The notes beneath the pieces were generated by a model. The model had not been told where the DNA came from and searched no databases. It worked only from the letters and a program-made list of their open reading frames with translations. A program made the translations under genes and the position numbers. A stretch of 64,000 nucleotides of DNA from CADEDH01 sp050330635 (lineage in GTDB: Bacteria > Actinomycetota > Acidimicrobiia > Acidimicrobiales > SZUA-35): the NCBI GenBank assembly GCA_050330635.1, contig JBHJNQ010000076.1:1-64000 (forward strand), written 5' to 3'. Positions 43,183-51,982 of this stretch are shown piece by piece. How positions within the stretch are numbered: position 1 is the first letter of the stretch; each line of letters begins with the position of its first letter.

Positions 43183-44023
43183 TCAGGTGGTGCCGTCGGC
43201 ACGGTGGAGGGTGCGGCGGACGGTATCGACCACGACGTCGATGCCGGGGGCCACCTCGGGCGCCGCTCGGCACCACGCCACACCGTAGTGAACCATCCCG
43301 AGATGCCGGAACGAGGTCACCGGTACACCGGCTTCGACGAGACGCCCGCCATACCGTTCGCCGTCGTCACGCAACGGGTCGAGCTCGGCGGTCACGATTA
43401 CCGCTGGAGCCAGCCCGGTCGGCGCCTCGATGCGAGCCGGTGAGACCGCCGGGTCTCGGCGGTCGACGGTGGGGCCGAGGTAGAGGTGGGCTATCCGCCG
43501 CAGCGTCGCCGTGTCGAAGCCGTCCGTTTCGGCGAAGGCATGGTGCGAGGGGAGATCGAATTCGGCGAACTCGAGGGCCGGGCAAACCAGGGCCTGCATC
43601 GGTGGGCGGTCGGGGCGGTCCCGCCACCTCTTGGGCGATGACGGCGGCCAGGGTGCCACCGGCACTGTCGCCGGCGACGGCCCATCGGCTCGGGTCGGCG
43701 CCGAACCGGTCGGCGTTGTCCAGCACCCAGCGCACTGCCGAGACGGCGTCGTCCACCGGGGCGGGGAAGGAATGCTCCGGTGCCAGCCGGTAGTCGACGG
43801 CAACTACGACGGCGTCGATCCTCGACGCCAGGAGCCGGCAGATCTGGTCGTGGGAGTCGAGGTCACCGGCGATGAACCCCGCGCCATGCAGATAGCAGAG
43901 CAGCGGCGCCAGGTCGTCGGTGGGTCGGCACACGCGCAGGGGCACCGGCCCCGCGGTGACGTCGTCGACCGCGAGCAGCGGGCCCGGGTGCAGCCCCGGC
44001 TGGCGTGTGGCCGTGTCCACCAC
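43183..44023 (-). pseudogene. Alpha/beta hydrolase (hormone-sensitive lipase type), frameshifted and 5'-truncated
   Basis: From about 44020 the minus strand gives VDDVTAGPVPLRVCRPTDD, the oxyanion motif LHGAGFIAGDLDSHDQ, VDYRLAPEHSFPAPVDDAV and nucleophile GDSAGGTLA. Near 43615 a 1-bp change moves the frame to MQALVCPALEFAEFDLP, then the acid AELDPLRDDGE and the His region LGMVHYGVAW, ending at 43183. The usual 50-70 N-terminal residues are missing, and the gene abuts the DUF5996 remnant. The family hydrolyses small esters. Confidence 0.8.
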
Positions 44024-44369
44024 CAGTCGGGGCCGTGGGGGTCGTTGCACTCGAGGGTCCGCCGATCCCACTGGGACAGGTCGGCGGCGGCGGCGTGGGT
44101 GCTCTGCCAGAAGCGGAGGAGGGTGGCGTCGGGGTCGTCGTCGGCCGCCGCCGCGGCGTAGGGGAGGGCGAACTCGCCGAGGTCGTCCAGCCAGAAGGCG
44201 GCGTCGGGCTCGACGGTCGCCGTGGCGAAGCCGTCCGGGGTGGGGTAGGCGTAGGCGTAGAAGATCGGCTTCGGGGCGGACCGGTTGCGATCTGGGTCCA
44301 GAGGTGGAGCGTCTCGAGGGTGTCGTGCCACTCGTCGACGGGGAGACGGGGCCAGGCCGCTGACGTCAT
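44010..44369 (-). pseudogene. DUF5996-family protein with internal deletion
   Basis: ATG 44369, with AGGAG six bases upstream and overlapping the amidohydrolase stop (ATGA), begins PRLPVDEWHDTLETLHLWTQI, the family start. At about 44295 the sequence jumps, out of frame, to the family C-terminus: PIFYAYAYPTPDGFATATVEP, AAFWLDDLGEFALPYAAA, LLRFWQSTHAAAADLSQWDR, LECNDPHGPDWWWTRP. Roughly 150 internal residues are gone. The function of DUF5996 is unknown. Confidence 0.68.
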
Positions 44370-45475
44370 CTGCTACTCCTTGGTGCCGGTGGGATCGAGC
44401 CCACGGTCACCTCGCCGTGGCGGAGGCCCAGCACCGGACGCTGGAGCACCGTGAGATCGTGGCGGGGGTCGGCGTCGAAGAAGAGCACGTCGGCGTGACC
44501 GCCGGGCTCGAAGGTGTGGGTCGACCCCAGGTACCGGTAGGCGGCGGTGGTGGTGGCGTGGACGACGTCGGCCGGGGCCAGCCCGTACTCGGCCAGCTTC
44601 AACGACTCGGTGGCCACCGCCCCGTGGGCCAGCTGGAGGTCGGTGCCGGCCAGCACCACCGTCCCCGTCGCCGGGGCCCCGGCCAGGAGCTCCCGCACGT
44701 TGTCGAGGCCCTGGGCGAACAACCGGCCCCCGCTCGATTCGGCCCCCAGCATGTCGCGGATTCCCTCCATGGCGGCGATCGTCGGTACCCACGCCCCGCC
44801 CCGGGCCCCCAGGGCCACGAGATCGTCGGCCGTGAGGAACAGCCCGTGCTCGATCGAGTCGATCCCGGCCGCCACGGCCAGGGTGCTCGTGTCGGGGGCG
44901 GCGGCGTGGATCGCCACCCTGCACCCCGCCTGGTGGGCCACCCCGACCGCCCGGTGCAGGGCCTCCTCGCTGAAGTTCGTCAGCGCCCCCCGACCCCGGC
45001 GGGGCCAGTCCCCGACGAGCTTCACCCAGGTGGCTCCGCCACCGGTGGCGTCCCGCACCGCGTCGACCAGGTCGTCCTCGGCCACCTCCCGGGCGAAGTC
45101 CGGGTAGTAGCCGCCGTCGTTGGCGATCATCTTGCCTGCCATGAACAGCTCCGGGCGTGCCGCCGGCGGCTCGCCGAGCACCCGGAGGGTCACGTCGTTG
45201 CTGGTCCCCTTGTCGGCCACCAGGAACACGCCCCCTTCGAGCTGGGCCCAGGCGTTCGCCCTCGTCCGGGCCAGGGTGGCGTCGGTGTCGTCGTGGTCGT
45301 CGGCCTGGCCACCCCCGAGGTGGGCGTGGCAGTCGGCCAGGCCGGGAACCGCCCACCACCCGCCGGTGTCGAGCTCCCGGTCGACGGCCTCCCCGGCCGG
45401 ACGGAAGTGGCCGTCGATCACGGTCAGCTCCCGCCGCTCGCCGTCCAGGGTCCGAATCGTCAGTCCGAGGCGCAT
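44366..45475 (-). CDS. Metal-dependent amidohydrolase (imidazolonepropionase-like)
   Basis: A 369-residue TIM-barrel hydrolase. Metal ligands and catalytic residues are visible: DCHAHLG (H-x-H), WVKLVGDW with the bridging Lys, AIHAAA, SIEHGL and LAGTDLQLAHG with the catalytic Asp. The C-terminal FEPGGHADVLFFDADP is the usual composite-domain return. It probably opens a cyclic amide, imide or similar ring, or cleaves an amide bond; the substrate is unknown. ATG 45475. It leads the DUF5996 remnant gene with an ATGA overlap and is divergent from the MFS gene. Confidence 0.92.
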   Translation of the reverse strand: MRLGLTIRTLDGERRELTVIDGHFRPAGEAVDRELDTGGWWAVPGLADCHAHLGGGQADDHDDTDATLARTRANAWAQLEGGVFLVADKGTSNDVTLRVLGEPPAARPELFMAGKMIANDGGYYPDFAREVAEDDLVDAVRDATGGGATWVKLVGDWPRRGRGALTNFSEEALHRAVGVAHQAGCRVAIHAAAPDTSTLAVAAGIDSIEHGLFLTADDLVALGARGGAWVPTIAAMEGIRDMLGAESSGGRLFAQGLDNVRELLAGAPATGTVVLAGTDLQLAHGAVATESLKLAEYGLAPADVVHATTTAAYRYLGSTHTFEPGGHADVLFFDADPRHDLTVLQRPVLGLRHGEVTVGSIPPAPRSSR

Positions 45476-45631
45476 GGCCCGAAACTACTGCCCCGGGCGC
45501 CCACTCGCCGGAGGCTGACGGGCCTGACGGCGCGCTGGTAGCGTCGACCCGGTGGATCACCGCACCGCACCGCTCCAGTCCGTGCTGGCCCCCCTGCGGG
45601 CCACCGCAGGCTCGCGGTCCGCCGAGGTCGA

Positions 45632-46918
45632 TTGACCGCCCCCCGGCCCGGCGGGCGAGTCTTCTACGGCTGGACGATCGTCGGCACCGTCTTCGTGATC
45701 CTCATGGTCACGTCGGGCCTCGGCTTCTACAACGCCTCGGTCATCCTGTCGGCCGCCACCGACGAGCTCGATGTATCGGTCTCGGCCGTCTCGGGGGCCA
45801 CCGCCCTCTTCTTCGCCGTCAGCGGCATCACCGGCTTCGTCCTGTCCCGCCAGTTGGAGCGACGCGACCTCCGACTCTTCTACGTGGGCGGCGGCATCGT
45901 CGGCGCGGTCGCCCTGGCGGGTCTCCGCTGGGTCGACACGGTCGCCCTCCTCTACGTGTTCTTCGCCCTGTTCGGCATCGGATTCGCCCTCGCCGGACTG
46001 GTCCCCGGCACCACCCTCGTCACCCGCTGGTTCAACGTCCGACGTTCGATCGCCCTGTCGATCGCCTCCACCGGCCTGTCCCTCGGCGGGATCGCCATCA
46101 CCCCGGTCTCTGCCTGGCTGATCGACGAGCGGTCGCTGGCCGGCGCCGGCCCCATCCTCGCCCTCGTCTGGCTTGTCGGCGTCATCCCCATCGGCGTCCT
46201 CCTCATCCGCTCCCGTCCCGGGGAGATGGGACTCGAACCCGACGGCGCCACCCCCGACCGTCGCCCCACCGACCCCCCCCGACTCGTGGCCGGGGCCACC
46301 TTCGCCAACGCCCGCCGGACCCGGTTCTTCGTCATGATGTGCGTCGCCTACGCCCTGATCTTCTTCGCCCAGGTCGGTGGCCTGGCCCACCTGTTCAACG
46401 TGGCGTCCGAACGGGCCGACCGGCCCACCGCCTCCACCGCCCTCTCCCTCCTGGCCCTGACCAGCGTCGTCGGCCGCCTCGCCGGTGGGGTCATCGTGCT
46501 CCGGCTCTCGACCCGGGCCCTCAGCACCACCCTGGCCCTGTTCCAGGGCCTGGCCCTGGCCCTGCTGGCCAACGCCAACGCCCCGTGGGCCATCCTCGGG
46601 GCATCGGTGCTGCTCGGGGTAAGCGTCGGCAACCTCCTCATGCTCCAGCCGCTCCTCCTGGCCGAGGCCTTCGGGGTGGCGGAATACGGCCGCATCTACT
46701 CGTTCAACCAGCTGTTCAGCACGGCCGGCGTGGCCGGGGGGCCCGTCGTCCTCGGCCTCGTCCACGACAGCGCCGACTACCGAGTGGCGTTCCTGGTGGC
46801 CGCCGCCGCCTCGGTCGCCGGGTTCGTGTCGTTCCTCCTGGCCGGGGCCACCACCCGGGCCTACGCCGCCTGGGACGTCGGCACCGCTCCCCGGGCCGCC
46901 CTACTCGAGGACCCCTGA
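45632..46918 (+). CDS. Major facilitator superfamily transporter (oxalate/monocarboxylate type)
   Basis: A 428-residue membrane protein with 12 predicted helices in two halves, beginning FYGWTIVGTVFVILMVTSGLG, the signature start of OxlT/MCT-like carriers. Helices are clear at FFAVSGITGFVLS, LLYVFFALFGIGFALAG, LALVWLVGVIPIGVLLI, FFVMMCVAYALIFFAQVGG and FLVAAAASVAGFVSFLLAG. The loop between helices 2 and 3 has RQLERRDLRL. It probably moves a mono- or dicarboxylate. The start is TTG 45632 in context CGAGGTCGATTG, so it is not certain. Its last 18 bp overlap the convergent CoA-transferase gene. Confidence 0.92.
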   Translation: MTAPRPGGRVFYGWTIVGTVFVILMVTSGLGFYNASVILSAATDELDVSVSAVSGATALFFAVSGITGFVLSRQLERRDLRLFYVGGGIVGAVALAGLRWVDTVALLYVFFALFGIGFALAGLVPGTTLVTRWFNVRRSIALSIASTGLSLGGIAITPVSAWLIDERSLAGAGPILALVWLVGVIPIGVLLIRSRPGEMGLEPDGATPDRRPTDPPRLVAGATFANARRTRFFVMMCVAYALIFFAQVGGLAHLFNVASERADRPTASTALSLLALTSVVGRLAGGVIVLRLSTRALSTTLALFQGLALALLANANAPWAILGASVLLGVSVGNLLMLQPLLLAEAFGVAEYGRIYSFNQLFSTAGVAGGPVVLGLVHDSADYRVAFLVAAAASVAGFVSFLLAGATTRAYAAWDVGTAPRAALLEDP

Positions 46919-49336
46919 GGCCGCCACCTCCGACAGGGTCTCGTCGTCGTAGTCGAGGATGCCGAGGAGCACGTCGAACGTGTGCTGGCCGAGCGACGGC
47001 CCGGCGTCGGTCAGCTCCACCGTCGAACGCGACATGGTGAAGCGGGGCCCCTCGATCCAGAACGTGCCGTGGTCGGCGTGGGCCACCTCCCGGAAGTGGT
47101 TGCGGTGGACGAGCTGGGGGTCGGTCACCAGGTCCTCGGCCGTCTGCACCACATGGGCCGCCACACCCGCCGCCTGCAGCTCCTCCTGCAGCTCGAACCC
47201 GTCGCGGCCGGCGGTCCACGCCGCCAACCGTTCCTCGAGCTCGTCTTCGCGGGCTCGGCGGGCGTCGTGATCGAGTGCGGCCAGCTCGTCGTCGAAGCCG
47301 GCGATCCGACACACGGTCCGCCACCGGTCGTCGTCTTCCACAGCGATCGTGATCCAGCGGTCGTCGCCGGCGGTGGGGAACGCCCCGTGGGGTGTCATCT
47401 CGGGGTGGCGGTTGCCGAGCGAGGGGGCCATGCGTCCGTTGATCTCGTAGTCGAGGACGGCCGGAGCGAGGAACGCCATCGACGCCTCCGCCTGTGACAT
47501 GTCGATGTACTGGCCCTCCCCCGTGCGTTCCCGGTGGTCGAGTGCGGCCAGCAGCACACAGCTCAGGTAGCGGGGTGAGATGTAGTCGGTGTAGGCCCCG
47601 AAGACCCCGGCGGGGGGACGGTCGGGCCAGCCCGTCATCTCGTAGAAGCCCGACATCGACGCACCCATCGTCCCGAACCCGGCGAGGCTCGACAGGGGCC
47701 CGGTCTGCCCGAACAGGCAGGTGGAGGCCACGATGATGTCGGGATTGATGGCCTTGAGCTCCTCGTAGGTCAGCCCCCAGTCACGCATGGCCTTGGGGGA
47801 GAACGAGTCGGTCACGACGTCGGCCCATCGCACGAGGTCCTCGATGACCCGGCGCGACGCCGGGTTGTTGACGTCGAGCGTGATGCCGAGCTTGCCGGCG
47901 TTCATGTTCTGGTAGAGGCCACTGTTCTCGGCCCCGCCCTCGTCGTTGCGGAACGGCCCGATCGTGCGGGCCGTCTCGATCCGAGTGCTCGACTCGACCC
48001 GGATGACCGTGGCCCCCTGGTCGGCCAGGACCCGGGTCGAGGCCGGGCCGGCCATCACCCACATGAAGTCGAGGATCTTGACCCCTTCCAGCGGGGGGCC
48101 GGTGCGGTCGGGATCGACCTCGGCGGGCACCTCGGGCCGGCGGGTCAGGTCGGCCAGTACCGTGTCGGTGTCGGCTCCCACCTTCGGCGGGGGCGACGAC
48201 ACGTCGAGGGGGGTGGCCGACAGCTTGGCCATGGGGCCCGGTACCCGTACCGGCTTGTCGACGCTCGGCATGTCGATCGTGCGCCAGAAGTCGCGGATCT
48301 GGTAGTGCTCGTTCTCGACCACGTCGGCCACGGTGGCCACCGGCACCATCAGGAGGCGCCGCTCGAGGGCAGCGGCCAGCAGCTCGGCCTTGGTCCGCTT
48401 GGACGTGAACGCCTCGGCCACGTCCTGGATCCGGTCGTACTCCGACGGAGGGATGCGGCCCGACATGACCTCGGCGACGAAGTCGATCCACTCGAAGTTC
48501 AGATCCTCGTCGGTGCACTCTCCCTCGGCGTGGATCCACTCGAACAGCCGCCGCCCGAAGGGGCCGATCGCCTCCCCGAACAGGATCGTGTTCGACACGT
48601 AGCCGTCGGCGGCGTGCGACCGGAGGCGCACATTGAACGGCCCGGCGCTGGCCCCACCGCTCATCCTGGTGGTGGGGGCCGAACCGACGAGATGGCTCAG
48701 GGCGTAGGACTGGGTGGCCTGGAGGATGGCCTGCTGGGCGCTGACGTCGACGTGCTGGCCCCGGCCCGACAGCGTCCGCTCCCGCAGGGCGATCAGGGAG
48801 GCGGCCGCCGCCTCGGCCGAGGTGTGGAGGTAGCCCTGGTCGAGGGGGATGCGCAGCGGGGCCCGGTCGCGGTCGCCCATCAGGCTCATCTGCATCCCGG
48901 CCGACACCACCGTCAGGTCGGTTGCCCGCCATCCGGCCTTCGGGCCGTCCTGGCCGAAGGCGGTGATCGACGTGTGGACCAGGGCGGGGTTGACCGCCGC
49001 CAGGTCGTCGTGGGCGAGGCCCAGGCCGGCCATCACCCCCGGCTCGGCCGAGTCGATCAGCAGGTCGGCGGTGCGGACCAGGTCGAGGAACCGCTGCCGG
49101 TCGGCGTCGTCGCCGAGGTCGAGGACGACGCTCCGCTTGCCCCGGTTGTACGACCAGAACCACAACGACGCCTCGGGGTCGTCCTCGTGGCCGGCGACGA
49201 ACGGGCCGATCCGGCGGGACCGGGACCCGCCGGGGGGTTCGACGAGGATCACGTCGGCGCCGAGGTCGGAGAGGATCTGGCCGGCGAGCTGTCCCCGCTC
49301 GTCGGAGATGTCGAGCACACGAAGTCCGGGCAACAT
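46901..49336 (-). CDS. Fused double CaiB/BaiF CoA-transferase
   Basis: An 811-residue protein with two full-size family III CoA-transferase-like domains. The N-terminal copy, residues 1-395, has GLRVLDISDERGQLAGQIL, DLGADVILVEPPGGSRSR, YNRGKRSVVLDL and GRGQHVDVS. The C-terminal copy, residues 430-811, has GVKILDFMWVMAGPASTRVL, DQGATVIRVESSTR, NMNAGKLGITLDVNN and GEGQYIDMSQAEA. Both keep the Asp (D-V/M-S) that forms the glutamyl- or aspartyl-CoA intermediate. Fused versions are known in actinobacteria. It transfers CoA between carboxylic acids; donor and acceptor are unknown. ATG 49336. It may work with the neighbouring carboxylate-type MFS carrier. Confidence 0.95.
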   Translation of the reverse strand: MLPGLRVLDISDERGQLAGQILSDLGADVILVEPPGGSRSRRIGPFVAGHEDDPEASLWFWSYNRGKRSVVLDLGDDADRQRFLDLVRTADLLIDSAEPGVMAGLGLAHDDLAAVNPALVHTSITAFGQDGPKAGWRATDLTVVSAGMQMSLMGDRDRAPLRIPLDQGYLHTSAEAAAASLIALRERTLSGRGQHVDVSAQQAILQATQSYALSHLVGSAPTTRMSGGASAGPFNVRLRSHAADGYVSNTILFGEAIGPFGRRLFEWIHAEGECTDEDLNFEWIDFVAEVMSGRIPPSEYDRIQDVAEAFTSKRTKAELLAAALERRLLMVPVATVADVVENEHYQIRDFWRTIDMPSVDKPVRVPGPMAKLSATPLDVSSPPPKVGADTDTVLADLTRRPEVPAEVDPDRTGPPLEGVKILDFMWVMAGPASTRVLADQGATVIRVESSTRIETARTIGPFRNDEGGAENSGLYQNMNAGKLGITLDVNNPASRRVIEDLVRWADVVTDSFSPKAMRDWGLTYEELKAINPDIIVASTCLFGQTGPLSSLAGFGTMGASMSGFYEMTGWPDRPPAGVFGAYTDYISPRYLSCVLLAALDHRERTGEGQYIDMSQAEASMAFLAPAVLDYEINGRMAPSLGNRHPEMTPHGAFPTAGDDRWITIAVEDDDRWRTVCRIAGFDDELAALDHDARRAREDELEERLAAWTAGRDGFELQEELQAAGVAAHVVQTAEDLVTDPQLVHRNHFREVAHADHGTFWIEGPRFTMSRSTVELTDAGPSLGQHTFDVLLGILDYDDETLSEVAASGVLE

Positions 49337-49404
49337 GGAGACAGGTCTAGCCGACGCAGCCCGACCGTTCACGCCCAACCGCCCAACCGCCAACGGCCCG
49401 CTCG

Positions 49405-51099
49405 TCAGCCGACGGCGTAGAAGTTGCCGGCCCGGGTGCCGACGAACAGCCGCCCGTCCCATACCGCCGGGGTCGACTCGATACAGCCTCCCAGCTCCAC
49501 CGCCCACCGCTTCGCCGGTCGATCGAGGGGGACGTCGCCGGCGGTGAGGTCGAAGGCGTGGAGCACACCCCCGCAGTCGCCCTGGATGAGGACATCGTCG
49601 ACCACCACCGGCGAGCTCCACAGCGGTCCCTGGAGCGGCAGCGACCACCGCTGCTCCCCGGTGGTCCGGTCGAGGCCGCGGACCTCGCCCTCGTTGGTGG
49701 CGACGATGAGGAGGTCACGCCACAGCGCCGGGGTGGCCCACACCCCGGAGTCGAGGCCCGCCCGCGATGCCTGACCCCACACCAGGGGATCGTCGGGCGA
49801 CGACGGGTCGAGCTTCATGATCTGACCGACCTCCTCGCTGCGCGCCGTGCCCCGCTCGTACTCGGACGCGACGTACAGCATCCCCTCGTCGTCGATGACG
49901 ATGGTGGCGTCGGTGTCGTCACCGGTCCAGAACCGGAACGTTCTGGTCGGGGTCCGGCCCTCGTCCAGACCCGACATGTCCCATCCCTGGACCAGGCCGC
50001 CGGAGTTGGCGAAGTAGACGGTGTCGCCGCTGATGGCCACCGAGTTCTCCACCGACACCTCCTGGTCGCCGATGGCGGCCAGCAGTTCGTCGTCCCACGA
50101 CTCGGTGGTGAAGGCGATCTCGGGGGCCACCGTCACCTCGCCGTCCGGGCCATGATTGCGATGCAGGTCGATCACGAAGAACCGCCCGTTCTCCCCCCCG
50201 ACGTAGAGGCGGTCGTCGATGACGAGGGCCGACCCGTCCCAGTCGTTGTTCCACATCGTCGGTTGGACCGCGTCGGCCGACAGCGACCACAGCTGCTGGG
50301 GCTCCCCCCGGTCGAGGGCCACCACGTGGAAGTAGTTGTCGCGGCTGCCCGTGTAGAGGAGGGGGAAACCGTCGGGGTCGATCGTCACGGAGCCCTTGAT
50401 GATGTCGGCCGTGGGATACGGGCTCATCACCTCCGTTCCGGTCACCGGGTCGAGGAAGTTGACCGAGCGGTTGTAGGCCCCGAAGGCCAGGGTCCACTGG
50501 CCGTTGACCGGTGACCGGAACACCGCGGGCTGGCCCGTCCACCCGCTCCCGCACCACTGCTTGATCTCGTTGCCGACCGACGAGTTGGCGCACCCGATGG
50601 GGAATGACCACAGCACCTCGGCGTCGTCGGGAACCGGGCCCCGCCCGTGGTAGGTCCTCGTCGGGTTGCCCCGGAACGTCAGCAGGCCCTCGGCCGCTCC
50701 GAGCTCCGACCATGGTCGCCCGCTCGAGGCCGGATCGACCAGGACCGAGTCGTCGAGATCGACCTCCTCCCCCGATACCGCGGCCGCCACCCCCGTCCCC
50801 GGTCCGCCGCCGTCGACACCGGCGGCGGCCGCCGCCTCGGCCATGGCGCCGCGGTCCCCGGCCCCGTCGTCGGCCGCCGCCGAACCGATCCGGGGGCGCT
50901 CGGCACCCTCGTTGTCCCCGTCGCCGGTCGTCATCGTCGGCGGTGTCGCCGCTTCCGCCATCAACGAGTCGAACTCGACCTTCAGCGCGCCGCTGCCCAC
51001 GGCGGCGACCAGGCAGCAGAGAAGCGGGAACAGTCGGTGGGCTGAGGAGGTCCGGGGCCGCACCGAACCAAGTGTGCCCGTTCGGGGGTCGGGCGTCAC
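49405..51099 (-). CDS. Exported PQQ-type beta-propeller protein
   Basis: A 564-residue protein. An N-terminal hydrophobic segment (RLFPLLCCLVAAVGSGAL, residues 23-40) acts as a signal or anchor. A low-complexity Gly/Ala/Asp stretch follows. From about residue 130 there are repeated blades: GLLTFRGNPTRTYHG, VLWSFPIGCANSSVGNEI, LYVGGENGRFFVIDL, TVYFANSGGLVQGWDM, LYVASEYERGTARSEE, GLDRTTGEQRWSLPLQGPLW, CGGVLHAFDLTAGDV, GRLFVGTRAGNFYAVG. These resemble BamB- or YfgL-like PQQ_2 propellers, but no PQQ-binding catalytic residues are evident. It is probably a cell-surface scaffold or binding protein. It starts at GTG 51099; alternative starts lie downstream. Confidence 0.9.
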   Translation of the reverse strand: MTPDPRTGTLGSVRPRTSSAHRLFPLLCCLVAAVGSGALKVEFDSLMAEAATPPTMTTGDGDNEGAERPRIGSAAADDGAGDRGAMAEAAAAAGVDGGGPGTGVAAAVSGEEVDLDDSVLVDPASSGRPWSELGAAEGLLTFRGNPTRTYHGRGPVPDDAEVLWSFPIGCANSSVGNEIKQWCGSGWTGQPAVFRSPVNGQWTLAFGAYNRSVNFLDPVTGTEVMSPYPTADIIKGSVTIDPDGFPLLYTGSRDNYFHVVALDRGEPQQLWSLSADAVQPTMWNNDWDGSALVIDDRLYVGGENGRFFVIDLHRNHGPDGEVTVAPEIAFTTESWDDELLAAIGDQEVSVENSVAISGDTVYFANSGGLVQGWDMSGLDEGRTPTRTFRFWTGDDTDATIVIDDEGMLYVASEYERGTARSEEVGQIMKLDPSSPDDPLVWGQASRAGLDSGVWATPALWRDLLIVATNEGEVRGLDRTTGEQRWSLPLQGPLWSSPVVVDDVLIQGDCGGVLHAFDLTAGDVPLDRPAKRWAVELGGCIESTPAVWDGRLFVGTRAGNFYAVG

Positions 51100-51191
51100 A
51101 GCTGCGCCGGTAGTTCGGCGACAACCAGCCGATACGGTGGTGCCGTCAATGGTTCCGGTGGAATCATTTCGTCTCTACGAAGCCTCAGCCC

Positions 51192-51908
51192 ATGACTGCC
51201 GGACCTCTCGCCATCTTCGACCTCGATCGGACACTCCACGCCGGCTCCGGTCTCGGCGTCCTGGCCCGCTACGCCTTCCGGCAGCGGCTCATCGGCCGCG
51301 ACCGGCTGGTGCGTTCCCTGGCCCACGACATGGTGTTCCGCAAGCGGGGCTCGACCGACACCCACATCAGCTCCATCGCCGAGCTGGCCCTCGACATGTG
51401 TGCCGGCGTCCACGTCGACGACCTCGGTGAGGTCATCGACGATACCGCGGCGGAGATCGCGGCGTCGGTCCGGCCCGCCATCCACGCCCTCCTCCATCTG
51501 CACCGCGACGCCGGCCACACCTGTGTGCTGCTGTCGGCCAGCCCGCAGCAGTTGATCGACGAGATCGCCGATTCGCTCGGCTTCCACGTCGCCATCGGCA
51601 CCCGCATCGAGACCGACGAGGGAGTTCTCACGGGCCGCATCGTCCCCCCTATGTGCTATGGGTTGGGCAAGCTCGAACGGCTGGAGGAGATCCTCGGATG
51701 GCCCGGCGATGCCGCCCGCAGCGACGGCTCCGTCCCCGGCGTTGCCACCACCCCCGGCGTTGCCACCACCGAGTCGAGCTTCGCCTACGCCGACTCGATG
51801 TCCGATCTCCCCCTGCTCGAGGCGGTCGACGCCCCATTCGTGGTCAGCCCCGACCGTCGACTCCGCCAGGTCGCCATCGAGCGGGCCTGGCCCATCCTCG
51901 ACGCCTGA
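51192..51908 (+). CDS. HAD-IB family phosphatase
   Basis: A 238-residue SerB-like hydrolase. Motif I is FDLDRTL (nucleophile Asp and acid Asp), motif II VLLSASP, the motif III Lys is in GLGKLERLEEIL and motif IV is YADSMSDLPLLEA. Cap residues lie between (YAFRQRLIGRDRLVRSLAH). HAD-IB enzymes remove phosphate from serine, phospholipid precursors or similar. An 18-bp perfect tandem duplication encodes PGVATTPGVATT near residue 185, between motif III and motif IV, in a surface loop. ATG 51192; no strong ribosome site. Confidence 0.93.
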   Translation: MTAGPLAIFDLDRTLHAGSGLGVLARYAFRQRLIGRDRLVRSLAHDMVFRKRGSTDTHISSIAELALDMCAGVHVDDLGEVIDDTAAEIAASVRPAIHALLHLHRDAGHTCVLLSASPQQLIDEIADSLGFHVAIGTRIETDEGVLTGRIVPPMCYGLGKLERLEEILGWPGDAARSDGSVPGVATTPGVATTESSFAYADSMSDLPLLEAVDAPFVVSPDRRLRQVAIERAWPILDA

Positions 51909-51926
51909 GACCCTGGACATGTGCGA

Positions 51927-51957
51927 CCCCGGGGCCCAGCGTCGGCCCACGCCGGGG
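51927..51957. terminator. Possible bidirectional hairpin between HAD and prfC genes
   Basis: Nested arms CCCCGG / CCGGGG and GGCC / GGCC with loop CAGCGTC lie between the convergent stop codons at 51908 and 51983. The outer arms are separated by a 4-base bulge and there is no U-tract. Confidence 0.35.
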
Positions 51958-51982
51958 GCGTGCCGTCGCATCCCGGTGGGCG

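Noticed and set aside
46348..46765. Minus-strand frames antisense to the MFS transporter
   Set aside because: They are acidic or Arg-rich shadows, while the plus strand encodes twelve membrane helices.
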